A DNA stretch of 64,000 bases. It comes from Vreelandella subglaciescola (GTDB taxonomy: Bacteria; Pseudomonadota; Gammaproteobacteria; Pseudomonadales; Halomonadaceae). The translations under genes and the position numbers were made by a program. Under the pieces are notes generated by a model. The model was not told the DNA's origin, searched no databases, and saw only the letters and a list, made by a program, of their open reading frames with translations. Positions 54,409 through 64,000 of this stretch are shown piece by piece; the stretch's first letter is position 1, and each line of letters starts with the position of its first letter. The stretch lies in contig NZ_LT670847.1 in NCBI RefSeq assembly GCF_900142895.1, positions 434,001-498,000 on the forward strand. Direction: 5' to 3'.

Positions 54409-55473
54409 GTGAACCTGTCATCGACGACCGCGTTACCCGTTTTGGTCATCTATACCGGTGGCACCATCGGTATGCGGTCAGGCCCGAACGGGTTGACGCC
54501 GGGCGGCGACTTTGCCGCCCGCATGCATCGCGCCCTTGAGACACTGCCCGCAGAGAAGCGCCAGACGCTTCCCCGCGTGGAGGTCATCAGCTATTCCCCC
54601 CTGATCGACTCAAGTTCCACCACGCCGCTCGACTGGCAAACGCTTGCCGACGATATTCGCACGCGCCACGCCGATTACGCCGGCGTGGTGGTCGTGCACG
54701 GTACCGATACGCTCAGCTGGACGGCGGCCAGCCTGGCGTTCCAGCTGAGCGACATTACGCGGCCGGTCGTCGTCACCGGCGCCATGCACCCGCTTGAAGC
54801 ACCGGACAGCGATGCGCGAGATAACCTTTACGGTGCCCTGCGCTTTGCCATGGCGCCGGCGCTTGACGGCGTCGCCGTCTACTTTGCCGGCCATCTGCTG
54901 CGCGGCGTCCGCGCTACCAAGCAACACGCCAGCGCCAACGCTGCCTTTATCAGCCCCAACGCCCCGCCGCTGGGCGAGTGTCTGAATGAACCACTGGTCT
55001 ACGCGGATGAACGGCCCACGCAGGTCAACGATGCAGCGTTAGCGGCTGACAGCCCGCGCGCTGATTACCGTCGGGTGGCTCAGGGAGAAGTGGTGCGCAT
55101 CGCGTTCTGGCCAGGCATGGCGGCCTGGCAGCTTGACGCCTGGCTAGGTGATAACAGGGTCAAGGGCGCGCTTTTACAGCTGTGGGGAGCGGGTAATATG
55201 GCTGACGATCCGGCCCTGATCGAGGTGCTCAAACGAGCCAACGACCAGGGCAAGCTGATTGCCGCGGTCAGCCAGTGCCCGCGCGGCAGCGTTGACATGG
55301 GCGCCTATGCCGCCGGCGGCGACCTCGCTAAAGCGGGCGTACTCTCGGGCGCCGACATGACGCCGGAAGCGGCCTATACCAAGCTTGTCCACCTGCTGGC
55401 ACTGCCGCTTGAGCATGCCGCGCGTCGCCGTGCCTTTATGGCCACATGGGTCAGCGAACGCAGCGACGGCTAG
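54409..55473 (+). CDS. Type I-like L-asparaginase
   Basis: A 354-residue asparaginase with no signal peptide, so cytoplasmic. The catalytic Thr residues are in YTGGTIGMRSGPNGL (residues 15-29) and VVHGTDTLSWTA, followed by the TGAMHP region. It converts asparagine to aspartate and ammonia. The start is GTG 54409 with AAGGAG upstream. It meets the opposing SRPBCC gene with a four-base overlap. Confidence 0.88.
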   Translation: MNLSSTTALPVLVIYTGGTIGMRSGPNGLTPGGDFAARMHRALETLPAEKRQTLPRVEVISYSPLIDSSSTTPLDWQTLADDIRTRHADYAGVVVVHGTDTLSWTAASLAFQLSDITRPVVVTGAMHPLEAPDSDARDNLYGALRFAMAPALDGVAVYFAGHLLRGVRATKQHASANAAFISPNAPPLGECLNEPLVYADERPTQVNDAALAADSPRADYRRVAQGEVVRIAFWPGMAAWQLDAWLGDNRVKGALLQLWGAGNMADDPALIEVLKRANDQGKLIAAVSQCPRGSVDMGAYAAGGDLAKAGVLSGADMTPEAAYTKLVHLLALPLEHAARRRAFMATWVSERSDG

Positions 55474-55895
55474 CCGCGTTCGTCGTTCAACCGGGCTTCC
55501 ACCCGCTCAAGAATCTGCCGGCTGACCTTGCTCACCAGCGGTGTTGCCGCCCGGTTGACCGCCTTTTCCATCAGCCGATTGCCGATCTCATAGCTCAGGG
55601 TCAGCATGACCCGTGTGCCCTCGGGAACACGCTCGAGCTGATAACGTCCCTGGTTTTTCACCCCGCTAAGCGATGCCCAGGCAAGCGTTGTCGGCGCGCT
55701 TTCCTCCACCACTTCCACGTCAAACGTCCAGTCCATCTTGAGTGCGTGGACATGCCAGCGGTAGCGGTCATCGCCCAGGGGTTCAATCCGTTCGATCAGG
55801 TCGGAATAGTCGGCAAAATCTTCAACCCGACGCAGCAGTGCAAAAACGCGCTGGGGTTCAGCGCTGACAATTTCGCTATGTTCAATGGTGGCCAT
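55470..55895 (-). CDS. SRPBCC (START-like) family protein
   Basis: A 141-residue protein of the START-like/polyketide cyclase fold. The pattern ATIEHSEIVSAEPQRVFALL at the start and the long C-terminal helix (ILERVEARLNDE) are typical of hydrophobic-cavity proteins such as CoxG and the SRPBCC group. The ligand is unknown. I use ATG 55895, where conserved sequence begins; the frame open to 55961 adds 22 basic residues of poor quality. Confidence 0.8.
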   Translation of the reverse strand: MATIEHSEIVSAEPQRVFALLRRVEDFADYSDLIERIEPLGDDRYRWHVHALKMDWTFDVEVVEESAPTTLAWASLSGVKNQGRYQLERVPEGTRVMLTLSYEIGNRLMEKAVNRAATPLVSKVSRQILERVEARLNDERG

Positions 55896-56101
55896 AGTGA
55901 CTTCCTGCCGACATACGTTAAAAACGTGACGCAACAACCGGCCATTCAAGGCACGGAACACAGCATAAGCGTAACACGCCGGCGCTCAACAACGGTTCGT
56001 CTTTGCACAAGCTTGCCGCTTGCGTAAACTGCCGGCATTCCGGACCGGATCCCGGAGCTGGCCGTCTGCCGGCCAGAAAACTCTCCGCACGAGGACTCAG
56101 C

Positions 56102-56812
56102 ATGCCCACACCGTCTACCGCTAACGCCACCGTAGTAATCTACTCCGGCGGCATGGATTCTTTTACCGTTTTGCACCGCGCGCTGCGTGAAGGCCGTAAC
56201 GTCCATGCGCTGTCGTTTGACTACGGCCAGCGCCACGTGCGCGAGCTGGATACCGCTCAGCGCGTCTGCCACGCGCTGGACGTACCCCATCAGGTGGTCG
56301 ATATTCGCGCCATTCACGGGCTGATCGATAGCTCGGCACTGACCGACGCCGCCCAGGCCATGCCCCACGGCGACTACGCCAGCGACAACCTGGCCTCAAC
56401 CGCGGTGCCCAACCGCAACATGATTCTGCTCTCGCTGGCCATTGCCAAGGCGGTCAACATCGGCGCCGACCGCGTGGACTACGGCGCCCACGGCGGCGAT
56501 CACGTGCTCTACCCCGACTGCCGCCCCGCGTTTGTTGACGCCATGCGCCATGCCGCTGGCCTTGCCAATCTGGAGCCGGTCGAAATACACGTGCCCTACC
56601 TGCACGCCACCAAGGCCGATATTCTGCGCGACGGACTGGCCATGGGGCTGGACTACGCCGATACCTGGACGTGCTATGAAGGCGGTGAACAGGCCTGCGG
56701 CCAATGCGCCAGCTGCCGCGAACGGCTTGAGGCATTTGCCGACAACGGCATGACCGACCCGCTCGACTATTCACCCCGACACGCAGAGACAGCGCATGCC
56801 AACACGCCTTAG
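56102..56812 (+). CDS. queC: 7-cyano-7-deazaguanine synthase QueC
   Basis: A 236-residue ATP-dependent ligase in queuosine synthesis; it turns 7-carboxy-7-deazaguanine into preQ0. The PP-loop is [11 protein letters not shown] at residues 16-26. The four zinc cysteines lie in the C-terminal [18 protein letters not shown]. The start ATG 56102 has GAGG upstream; the earlier ATG at 56003 is not conserved. I saw no preQ1 riboswitch in the 200 bases before it. The 3' end overlaps the next gene by 17 bases. Confidence 0.92.
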   Translation: MPTPSTANATVVIYSGGMDSFTVLHRALREGRNVHALSFDYGQRHVRELDTAQRVCHALDVPHQVVDIRAIHGLIDSSALTDAAQAMPHGDYASDNLASTAVPNRNMILLSLAIAKAVNIGADRVDYGAHGGDHVLYPDCRPAFVDAMRHAAGLANLEPVEIHVPYLHATKADILRDGLAMGLDYADTWTCYEGGEQACGQCASCRERLEAFADNGMTDPLDYSPRHAETAHANTP

Positions 56813-57104
56813 CGACGCGGGCAAGGTATTCCACACCGAGCCGGCCGCTCCCGCGGGGTGCCGCGCCGGCTGCGGCGCCTGCTGCATCGCGCCGTCGATC
56901 ACCTCGCCAATTCCCGGGATGCCCAACGGCAAGCCCGCCGGTGAGCGCTGCGCACAGCTGGATGCGGATAATCTCTGCCGCCTGTTTGGCGACCCTCGCC
57001 GTCCCGCCGTCTGCGGCCAGTTTGACTACGACGCGGACATTTGCGGCGAGCAGCGCCAGCAGGCGCTGGATACCCTGACCGAGCTGGAAACGCTCACCCG
57101 CTGA
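56796..57104 (+). CDS. YkgJ-type cysteine cluster protein
   Basis: A 102-residue protein with the CxxxCGACC cluster near residues 22-30 and further cysteines (RCAQL, NLCRLF, AVCGQF). This is the Fe-S or zinc cluster family of YkgJ. It overlaps queC by 17 bases, so it is translated with it. Whether it acts in queuosine synthesis is not known. E. coli YkgJ itself is uncharacterised. Confidence 0.82.
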   Translation: MPTRLSDAGKVFHTEPAAPAGCRAGCGACCIAPSITSPIPGMPNGKPAGERCAQLDADNLCRLFGDPRRPAVCGQFDYDADICGEQRQQALDTLTELETLTR

Positions 57105-57144
57105 CGTTCCAGCCTCCACGTATTTCCTATCTCATTTCCCCGGC

Positions 57145-60100
57145 TCAGCTTTCCGGCTGCAGGGCGGCCAGCCGGCGATCGCCCAGGCTCATCCAGCGCA
57201 GCCATACCGGCGCATCGCTATGCTGCACATCGCCCAGCAGACGCCGGAACTCGGCCAACGCCGCGCCGTCATCCGGAGCGATGCGTGTCAGCCAGAGTTC
57301 GAGTGCCGCCAGCTCCTGGTGGCGATTTCCCTGCTTGCGCGCCTGGGTGATCGCCAGGCTGGCGAGCGCCTTGATCGCGTCAGGCGCCCGCCCCTTGCGT
57401 TCGCGCACGTAGGCCAGCTGCAGGGCCAACTCGGGCAGAAACAGCGTGTTGCGCTCAAGCGCAATGTCCAGACACTGGTCCAGATAACCCTCCACCGTAT
57501 CGAGCTTATCCAGCGCCAAACAGGCGTCGGTGTACCAGAGCACCGGCCGCAGATAGCGCTCAAACCCGGTCAGTTCGGCCATTTCTTCCAGGCACTGCTC
57601 AAGCTCGCCAAGCCCTCGGGCATCGCCGCCCAGCGATTTTTGCCAGCCCAGCACGCCCTGCGCCGAAAGCTGCCACAACGCCATGTCCGGCGTGTTCGAT
57701 ATGGCCGCCGCTTTTTCTGCGTGGCGCCGGGCCATGTGCACGTGCCCCAGCTGGCGATACAGCGCGGCACCCACCAGAAAGGCCATCGCCAGCGTGCCGG
57801 GATGGTTGATCTGTTCAGCCAGGCGTATTGCCCCGGCAATCTGGCGCTCGGCGCGAGAATAATCACCGCGCAGGCACAGTGCCCAGCCGTGAATACAGGC
57901 CGCGGTCACCTGAGGATGATCTGAAAACGGCAGCCATTCGATCATCATCGGCGTATTCAGCGGATCAAGCGCTTCAAGCTGCCGATGGGCTTTCTCGACA
58001 TGGCCCGACCAGTACTCGCAGTGGGCCCGGGCGTAGTCGGCCAGCCGGCGATAGCACGGGTCTTCAAGCTTTGCCGCCAGCTCGGCAAGGATCACGGTCA
58101 GCGCAAAGGCCTCCGCATGGTCATAGCGCTGGCTATGCGCGACCCAAAGCCCCCACTTGACCAGAAAAACCGCTGCCGGATCAACCGGATCAGCGCTCCC
58201 TTCCTGCGCCTCGCGCAGTAGCGTACGCGCGCGTTCAAAGCTCTCGAGCGCCGTGTGCGAACCGTGGCCTTCAAGCGCGAATGCCGCCTGACCGCGCACC
58301 GTCAGCAGGCTGATGGAACGCTCCGGTTCGTGCCCGACGCGCTCAAGGCTTTCAAGCCCTGAATCCGCCATACGCAGCGCCGTGCGGTTGGCGCTGACTT
58401 TCAGCGCTTCCCGGGCGGCGAGTTCAAAGTAACGGGCGCTGCGAGCATCGTGGCCGCTGCGGCTCAGGTGTACGGCAAAATCGCCCGGATGACGGCTGAT
58501 CCACACCGGAAAACGTTCTTCGATCAGCGTGACGACCTGCTGATGAAGCCGCGTGCGCACATCGCGCGGGCACGATAGATAAGCGGCCTCCTGCAGCAGC
58601 CGATGGCTGAACTGGTACTCCTTCACGGTGCTCTGCCTGTCACCTGCCGGCTCGATGATTTCCAGTCTGTGCATCTGCTCAACGGCCCGGCTCAGCGCTG
58701 CCGGCTCAAGCTCGCTGCACGCCGCCAGAAAATCCAGACGAAAGCGCCGCCCCAGCATCGCGGCCACGTGCGCCACGTCGCGATCACCGCCCAGCTGGTC
58801 AATCCGGCTGGCCAGCAGGCCGAAAATACCGTTGGGCAGCGCATCCAGCTGTACCGTGCGGCCTTCGCGCCGGTCGATATCCAGTCGCCGGCAGATTTCC
58901 TGCAAATACAGCGGCACGCCGTCGCAGCGCTCCACTACCTGATGACGCAAGCGTGGGCTCAGGTGCAGGCGATAACGCCTTGAAAGAAGAGATAAAAGCC
59001 GCGACGACTGCAGCGCGTCCAGCGGGCCAAGAGACACTTGCTGGTCCCAGTGCAGCCTGATCGGCAGCGATTCGCGCCCGTGGTGGCTTGCCACCAGCAT
59101 AAAGGCAGTGTTGATCGGCAGGCGTGCCTGCAGGCCGGCAAGCACCTTGAACGAGGGTTCATCGACCCACTGCAAGTCGTCGATCATCAATACCAGCGTG
59201 TGCTCATTGGCGATATGCTCGACCAGCCGATGCACCAGTGCCACCACCAGCTCGGTAGCTTCGCCGCTTTGGGTCAACCGCGCGGCGTCCTGCACCTCGC
59301 GCGCACCGAGCGCTTCTTCCAGACGCTGCTGACGGGCGGTGTCCAGCACCGGCATAGCCAGCCGGCGCTGTAGCGTACGCAAATGCGTCGCATCGGGGCG
59401 CGCCTCGCAGTACCAGGCGATCAAATTACGCGCGATGCCGTAAGGTTCAAGCACCGAAAGACGCGTCGTGGGCTGCCAGCAAATTGCCACGCCGCGGCTC
59501 AATTCAAGTTGACGAAAGCTCACCATCAGCGCCGACTTGCCCATCCCCGACGCACCGCTCACCATCACGCTCTGGCGCAGCCCGATACCCGCACGCGCCA
59601 GCGCATCGCACAGCTTGCGCAGCGCGGTTTCGCGCCCCACAAGGCTCGGCGGTGTGGCATCTCGCCCGCCTTCATTCTGCCCCAGCGCCAGCGCCCGCAG
59701 GCGTACACGGCCATCACTGGCCACCAGCCGTGAGGCCAGCCGCGGCTGCAGGTCAAGTGCCGGCGGCATGTGCTGGCTGGCCTCTTGGGAAATCACCAGC
59801 TCACTGCCTTCGGCGGCGCTCATCAGCTCAAGCGACATTTGCGTCACCTGCCCCAGCGGATCCGCCAGCTGGCGCTCGGGCAAATACACCGCGCGGCCGC
59901 TGTGCAGGCCGGCGGCAAGCGTAAAATGCGGCGGTTCGCCGGCGCCGCCCCAATGGCGCTCGGCCTCTTGGGGCAGCGCATGGCGGCAGTGTTCGTAAAG
60001 GGCGACCAGTTCGGCCAGCTGATGCGCAGGCCCATGAGTGCCAAAGCAGGCCAGCCCCAGGCCGCCGGTGGCGCCGGGCAGCCAAAAGCCACCCAGGTGA

Positions 60101-61041
60101 TGGCACTGCTGCTCTAGCCAGCGCAGCAGTTCCAACTGCAGCGTCAGGCAGCGCTGCACCGCACCGCGATCCTGCCATTCGCCTTCGAGCGTCAAACGGA
60201 TGGCCATGACCGAGAGCTGACGCAGCTCGATTTCATCTTCCCGCAGAGGCGCGCTGCCGGCGGCAAGGGCGCGCGAGTAGGCTCCCTTGGGCGTCATCGC
60301 GCGCGGGTCGGCTTCGCCGTCGGACCAGTAACTGGCCAGCTGTAAAAACTCGGGTTCGGGCTGCTGCCCGGATAGCGGCAGCAGCTGCAAGTAGGCGTTA
60401 TAGCGCTCGTGAGCCGCCGCCATCTGCCCCTGTTCGGCCAGCTGCTTTACCAGCCGCTGGTGAAACGGCCCATAGCCGGAAAACCGGCTGACGAGTTGTT
60501 CCAGCACGCCGTCCGACACTTTTTCGGCCGCGTCCAGCACCTGCTCGGCAAAGCGCACAACCCGCTGGCGCCACTCGTTGCGTACCTGCACCAGCCAGCG
60601 TTGAAACGCCGCACAGTTGACCAGCTGCAGCTCTTCCACCAGCTCGCCCCGGTAGCACGCCAGTACCGCATCAAGATTGACCAGATCCTGCGGACCGTCG
60701 AGCAGCGACTCCAGCCGATGCACATCCATCTGCCAACCCTGGGGCAACGTCACGCCAATGGTCTGGCGCGACACGCTGAGCACGTCATCCGCGCGCTCCC
60801 CCAACGCATGGCGCAGGCAGTGCAACGCATGGCGCAGGTTGGTGCGCCCCGAGGATACGCCCTGATCCGGCCACAACAGCTCAGCCAGCGCCGCCCGGCT
60901 AACCGGCTGGCGGTGCAATAGCAAATAGACCAGCAGCGCCTTGACCTTATCGTAGCTGAACTGGGTCAACGCTCCCTGGTCAAGGGTGAGCGAAAAATGT
61001 CCTAAAAGGACAAGCTGGTCAGACTCACAAGCATCGCGCAT
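57145..61041 (-). CDS. SARP/STAND-type regulator with degenerate cyclase-like domain and TPR repeats
   Basis: A 1298-residue protein without membrane segments. The winged helix-turn-helix lies at about residues 10-100 (DKVKALLVYLLLHRQPVSRA) and the BTAD-like helical region at about 105-240. Residues about 270-425 resemble a class III nucleotide cyclase fold (RQLSVMAIRLTL, FTLAAGLHSGRAVY), but the metal-binding Asp residues seem absent. The NTPase has Walker A SGASGMGKSAL near 495 and Walker B LVLMIDDLQWVD near 616. The remainder, to about 1290, looks like TPR repeats. The order recalls AfsR-like regulators. The target is unknown. It follows miaE by 30 bases on the same strand. Confidence 0.82.
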   Translation of the reverse strand: MRDACESDQLVLLGHFSLTLDQGALTQFSYDKVKALLVYLLLHRQPVSRAALAELLWPDQGVSSGRTNLRHALHCLRHALGERADDVLSVSRQTIGVTLPQGWQMDVHRLESLLDGPQDLVNLDAVLACYRGELVEELQLVNCAAFQRWLVQVRNEWRQRVVRFAEQVLDAAEKVSDGVLEQLVSRFSGYGPFHQRLVKQLAEQGQMAAAHERYNAYLQLLPLSGQQPEPEFLQLASYWSDGEADPRAMTPKGAYSRALAAGSAPLREDEIELRQLSVMAIRLTLEGEWQDRGAVQRCLTLQLELLRWLEQQCHHLGGFWLPGATGGLGLACFGTHGPAHQLAELVALYEHCRHALPQEAERHWGGAGEPPHFTLAAGLHSGRAVYLPERQLADPLGQVTQMSLELMSAAEGSELVISQEASQHMPPALDLQPRLASRLVASDGRVRLRALALGQNEGGRDATPPSLVGRETALRKLCDALARAGIGLRQSVMVSGASGMGKSALMVSFRQLELSRGVAICWQPTTRLSVLEPYGIARNLIAWYCEARPDATHLRTLQRRLAMPVLDTARQQRLEEALGAREVQDAARLTQSGEATELVVALVHRLVEHIANEHTLVLMIDDLQWVDEPSFKVLAGLQARLPINTAFMLVASHHGRESLPIRLHWDQQVSLGPLDALQSSRLLSLLSRRYRLHLSPRLRHQVVERCDGVPLYLQEICRRLDIDRREGRTVQLDALPNGIFGLLASRIDQLGGDRDVAHVAAMLGRRFRLDFLAACSELEPAALSRAVEQMHRLEIIEPAGDRQSTVKEYQFSHRLLQEAAYLSCPRDVRTRLHQQVVTLIEERFPVWISRHPGDFAVHLSRSGHDARSARYFELAAREALKVSANRTALRMADSGLESLERVGHEPERSISLLTVRGQAAFALEGHGSHTALESFERARTLLREAQEGSADPVDPAAVFLVKWGLWVAHSQRYDHAEAFALTVILAELAAKLEDPCYRRLADYARAHCEYWSGHVEKAHRQLEALDPLNTPMMIEWLPFSDHPQVTAACIHGWALCLRGDYSRAERQIAGAIRLAEQINHPGTLAMAFLVGAALYRQLGHVHMARRHAEKAAAISNTPDMALWQLSAQGVLGWQKSLGGDARGLGELEQCLEEMAELTGFERYLRPVLWYTDACLALDKLDTVEGYLDQCLDIALERNTLFLPELALQLAYVRERKGRAPDAIKALASLAITQARKQGNRHQELAALELWLTRIAPDDGAALAEFRRLLGDVQHSDAPVWLRWMSLGDRRLAALQPES

Positions 61042-61071
61042 GGGGATAATCCTGCCTGGACAATTGGCGGG

Positions 61072-61752
61072 CTAGGCGGGCACGCCGCTATGGAAACGAA
61101 AATCCGTATCGACAGAGCGTATCAACTCTGCCTCACGAGCGACGAAAAACGCGATGCGCTCAGCCAGCGGCTCGGCCGTCTGCTTTTCTGCCAACAGCAG
61201 ATAGTCTTCAAAGTGACGGCCTTCCGACTTCACCAGCGTGCGATAAAACCGCGCCAGCTCTGCGTCAAGATAGGGAATCAGCCGGGCAAAACGTTCGCAG
61301 CTGCGCGCCTCGATCAGCGCGCCGACGATCAGTACGTCGATCAACCGCTCCGGGTCGTTGGACCGCACGTGACGACGCAGCTCCCCGGCGTAGCGCGAGG
61401 CGCTGAGATGGCGGTAGGTCACGCCGCGTTTTTCCATCAGCGTGACCACCTGCTCGAAGTGCAGCAGTTCTTCGCGCGCCAGCTGAGACATCTTGCTCAA
61501 CAACAGCGGCTGATCAACGTAGCGGTAAAGCAGGTTCATGGCCGTAGAGGCCGCTTTTTTCTCGCACTGGGCATGGTCGATCAGCAGCGTTTCCGGGTGC
61601 TCCAGCGCCCAGCCAAGCCAGGCCTGGGGCGTTTCGCAGGCGAGAAAATCCAGCAGGCTGTCAGGCAGCAGGTCAGCGGCGGTAATGTCGTGCCCGGCAG
61701 GTGTCGGTACGCAGCCAGGCGTAGCCGGTGCGGTTGTTACAGATTGTGTCAT
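61072..61752 (-). CDS. miaE: tRNA 2-methylthio-N6-isopentenyladenosine hydroxylase MiaE
   Basis: A 226-residue non-heme diiron hydroxylase. The iron ligands are in HAQCEKKAAST, REELLHFEQV, EARSCERF and KSEGRHFEDY, the ferritin-like pairs. It hydroxylates ms2i6A at position 37 of some tRNAs and needs oxygen. ATG 61752 has no clear ribosome site. The upstream region has a 20-base tandem repeat. The next gene, 30 bases downstream, is the large regulator; a functional link is not known. Confidence 0.88.
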   Translation of the reverse strand: MTQSVTTAPATPGCVPTPAGHDITAADLLPDSLLDFLACETPQAWLGWALEHPETLLIDHAQCEKKAASTAMNLLYRYVDQPLLLSKMSQLAREELLHFEQVVTLMEKRGVTYRHLSASRYAGELRRHVRSNDPERLIDVLIVGALIEARSCERFARLIPYLDAELARFYRTLVKSEGRHFEDYLLLAEKQTAEPLAERIAFFVAREAELIRSVDTDFRFHSGVPA

Positions 61753-61792
61753 ATACGGTTACCAGAGGCGAAAAGCCGTCGTGCATCAATGC

Positions 61793-61832
61793 CCGGCGTT
61801 GGGGGCAGACGCCGACGTTGGGTGTTAGACGC
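61793..61832. repeat. Imperfect 20-base tandem repeat in the miaE leader
   Basis: Units at 61793-61812 and 61813-61832 share CG-CGTTGGG and the ending AGACGC. A weaker partial third copy (TAGCGTT..GGCGTTAGAC) follows. Confidence 0.65.
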
Positions 61833-62009
61833 TAGCGTTGCAAACCATGGCGTTAGACTATGGTAACGCGACATTTAGGGAATCACACCCGCCGCCGCCT
61901 GCCGGTCAGCGGTAGTCCAGCGCCAAAAACGGCACGCAAAACGCGACTCGGGTGATATTTTACACCACGCCCTGCCCCCAAAGTGCAACGCCGTCATGGC
62001 GCCGCTCGC

Positions 62010-62038
62010 TTAACATTGTCAACAATTTACCGTAAAAT
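62010..62038 (+). promoter_or_regulatory. acnB promoter with overlapping inverted repeat
   Basis: TTAACA (62010-62015) and TAAAAT (62033-62038) are 17 bases apart. The inverted repeat ATTGT-CA-ACAAT (62015-62026) lies between them, well placed for a repressor of the GntR type, whose sites often read TTGT..ACAA. The regulator is not in this window. Confidence 0.6.
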
Positions 62039-62083
62039 CCTGCCATCCAGTCGCGCCATCCAACGCAACCGAGAGGGTCCACC

Positions 62084-64000
62084 GTGCTTGAAGCCTATCG
62101 CCAACATGTTACCGAACGTGCCGCTGCAGGAATTCCACCCAAACCTTTGAATGCCGAACAGGCCGCTTCTGTGGTGGATCTGCTGAAAAACCCGCCGGCG
62201 GGCGAAGAAGAGTTCATTCTGGACCTGATCACCCAGCGCATTCCCCCGGGCGTTGACGAGGCCGCCTACGTCAAGGCCGGTTTTCTTACCGCCATCGCCA
62301 AGGGCGAAGCCAGCTCACCGCTGATCGACCCGATTCACGCGGTCAAACTGCTGGGCACCATGCAAGGTGGCTACAACATCGCCGCGCTGGTCGAACTGCT
62401 GGATAACGCCACGCTTGCTCGTGAAGCCGGCGAACAGCTCAAGCACACCCTGCTTATGTTTGACGCCTTTCACGACGTGGAAGAGCGCGCCCGTAGCGGC
62501 AACACGGTCGCCCAGGACGTCATGCAGTCCTGGGCCGAGGCCGAATGGTATCTCTCCAAGCCCGCGCTGGCGGAAAAAATCACCCTGACCGTGTTCAAGG
62601 TGCCGGGCGAAACCAACACCGACGACCTCTCCCCCGCGCCCGATGCGTGGTCGCGCCCGGATATTCCGCTGCATGCCAACGCCATGCTGAAAAACCCGCG
62701 CGACGGCATCGAGCCGGTAACGCCGGGCGAAACCGGCCCGCTTGAGCAGATTGAAGCGGTCAAGGCCAGCGATTTCCCAGTGGTGTATGTCGGCGATGTG
62801 GTCGGCACCGGCTCATCGCGCAAGTCGGCCACCAACTCGGTCCTGTGGTTCTTCGGTGACGACATTCCCTACGCGCCCAACAAGCGCGCCGGCGGCTTCT
62901 GCTTTGGCGGCAACATCGCACCGATCTTCTTCAACACCATGGAAGACTCCGGCGCGCTGCCCATCGAGATGAACGTCGACCAACTGGCCATGGGCGACGT
63001 GATTGACGTTTACCCCTACGCGGGCAAGGTGTGCCGTCATGGCACCGACGAAGTGGTCTCGACCTTCGCGCTGAAAACCCAGCTGTTGCTGGACGAAGTA
63101 CGCGCCGGCGGGCGGATTCCGTTGATCATCGGCCGCGGCCTGACCACCAAGGCGCGCGAATCGCTGGGGCTTGAGGCATCCGAGGTCTTCCGCCTGCCCG
63201 AGCAGCCCGCCGATACCGGCAAAGGCTTTACCCTGGCGCAGAAGATGGTCGGCAAGGCCTGCGGCCTGAACGGCGTACGCCCCGGCATGTACTGCGAGCC
63301 GAAGATGACCACCGTGGGTTCCCAGGACACCACTGGCCCGATGACCCGCGACGAGCTCAAGGATCTGGCCTGCCTCGGCTTTCAGGCGGACCTGGTGATG
63401 CAGTCGTTCTGCCACACCAGTGCCTACCCCAAGCCGGTTGACGTAGACACTCACCACACCCTGCCCGACTTCATCATGAACCGCGGCGGCGTCTCGCTGC
63501 GCCCGGGCGACGGCATCATCCACTCGTGGCTCAACCGCATGCTGCTACCCGACACCGTGGGCACCGGCGGTGATTCCCACACCCGCTTCCCCATGGGCAT
63601 TTCGTTCCCCGCGGGCTCGGGGCTGGTGGCCTTTGCCGCCGCTACCGGGGTGATGCCGCTGGATATGCCGGAGTCCGTGCTGGTGCGCTTCAAAGGCCAG
63701 CGCCAGCCCGGCGTGACGCTGCGCGACCTGGTTCACGCGATCCCCTATTACGCGATCCAGCAGGGGCTGTTGACGGTTGAAAAATCGGGTAAGAAAAACG
63801 CTTTCTCCGGCCGCGTGCTGGAAATCGAAGGGCTTGAAGACCTCACCGCCGAACAGGCTTTTGAGCTGTCCGACGCCTCCGCCGAACGCTCGGCCGCCGG
63901 CTGTACCATTACCCTGTCCGACGACAGCGTTAGCGAGTACCTGCGCTCCAACATCACCCTGCTCAAGTGGATGATCGGCAACGGCTACGGCGAAGCGCGC
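62084..64000 (+). CDS. acnB: Aconitate hydratase B, N-terminal 639 residues (cut by window edge)
   Basis: The frame starts at GTG 62084 (GAGAGGG upstream) and is open to the end of the window, so the remaining third or so of about 865 residues is missing. The HEAT-like N-terminal domain ([22 protein letters not shown]) is typical of AcnB and absent in AcnA. The swivel domain contains [16 protein letters not shown] conserved region ([15 protein letters not shown]) and [13 protein letters not shown] follow. Its 4Fe-4S cysteines would lie further on. It converts citrate to isocitrate in the TCA cycle. Confidence 0.96.
   Translation, partial: MLEAYRQHVTERAAAGIPPKPLNAEQAASVVDLLKNPPAGEEEFILDLITQRIPPGVDEAAYVKAGFLTAIAKGEASSPLIDPIHAVKLLGTMQGGYNIAALVELLDNATLAREAGEQLKHTLLMFDAFHDVEERARSGNTVAQDVMQSWAEAEWYLSKPALAEKITLTVFKVPGETNTDDLSPAPDAWSRPDIPLHANAMLKNPRDGIEPVTPGETGPLEQIEAVKASDFPVVYVGDVVGTGSSRKSATNSVLWFFGDDIPYAPNKRAGGFCFGGNIAPIFFNTMEDSGALPIEMNVDQLAMGDVIDVYPYAGKVCRHGTDEVVSTFALKTQLLLDEVRAGGRIPLIIGRGLTTKARESLGLEASEVFRLPEQPADTGKGFTLAQKMVGKACGLNGVRPGMYCEPKMTTVGSQDTTGPMTRDELKDLACLGFQADLVMQSFCHTSAYPKPVDVDTHHTLPDFIMNRGGVSLRPGDGIIHSWLNRMLLPDTVGTGGDSHTRFPMGISFPAGSGLVAFAAATGVMPLDMPESVLVRFKGQRQPGVTLRDLVHAIPYYAIQQGLLTVEKSGKKNAFSGRVLEIEGLEDLTAEQAFELSDASAERSAAGCTITLSDDSVSEYLRSNITLLKWMIGNGYGEAR

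Larger units (their letters stand above)
61753..62083. other. Divergent spacer between miaE and acnB (no gene)
   Basis: This 331-base stretch holds two 20-base tandem repeats near miaE (61793-61832), a short hairpin ACCAT..ATGGT at 61845-61865 and the acnB promoter. The middle part is GC-rich and shows nothing I can name. The long plus-strand frame from 61090 is a shadow of miaE. Confidence 0.6.

Noticed and set aside
55896..56101. Possible preQ1 riboswitch before queC
   Set aside because: I found no preQ1-type hairpin with an A-rich tail, so there is no support for one.
61090..61866. 258-residue plus-strand frame opposite miaE
   Set aside because: Shadow of miaE with no recognisable domain.

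Overview
The window is an ordinary chromosomal segment of a GC-rich gammaproteobacterium. The best fit is Halomonas or a close relative in the Halomonadaceae. This rests on gene order (tig-clpP-clpX-lon-hupB-ppiD; thrS-infC-rpmI-rplT-pheS-pheT-ihfA), on protein similarity to Pseudomonas and Halomonas families recalled from memory, and on a complete low-affinity osmoprotectant ABC system. No search was run, so the genus is an inference. I saw no prophage, insertion sequence, CRISPR array or integrated element. Both ends cut a gene: ycaO on the left and acnB on the right.

Layout. 1-3.4 kb: ycaO 3' end, rsuA, an omega-amidase (yafV) and rarD, with a repeat-like element between yafV and rarD. 3.4-8.4 kb: a chemoreceptor, then metY and a SulP transporter diverging from one short spacer. 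8.5-12.3 kb: osmF-yehY-yehX-yehW. 12.4-17.0 kb: cysS and glnS on one strand, ppiB and lpxH on the other. 17.1-25.7 kb: ppiD, hupB, lon, clpX, clpP and tig, a protein folding and turnover block read leftward. 25.9-29.7 kb: a CBS-PAS-GGDEF-EAL protein, a flavodoxin with a small membrane protein, and a DUF2788-like protein. 29.8-36.9 kb: the translation block thrS-infC-rpmI-rplT-pheS-pheT-ihfA read leftward. 37.2-39.2 kb: an OmpA-type lipoprotein, a DUF2489-like protein and a small lipoprotein.

39.3-45.1 kb: a complete rRNA operon on the minus strand (16S, tRNA-Ile, tRNA-Ala, 23S, 5S) with its promoter, boxA sites, processing stems and terminator. 45.2-57.1 kb: adenine deaminase, Ca/Na antiporter, pqiABC, a DEAD-box helicase, an orphan protein, a CynX-like transporter, asparaginase, an SRPBCC protein, queC and a YkgJ-type protein. 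57.1-64.0 kb: a 1298-residue SARP/ATPase/TPR regulator, miaE and the start of acnB.

Most of the window is housekeeping. The less ordinary points are the giant regulator, which appears to contain a degenerate cyclase-like domain; infC beginning with ATC; a chemoreceptor with its sensor domain at the C-terminus; a recurring pattern of short imperfect tandem duplications in untranslated leaders; and a repeat-like element upstream of yafV and rarD. I did not find anything I would call a new biological system with confidence.
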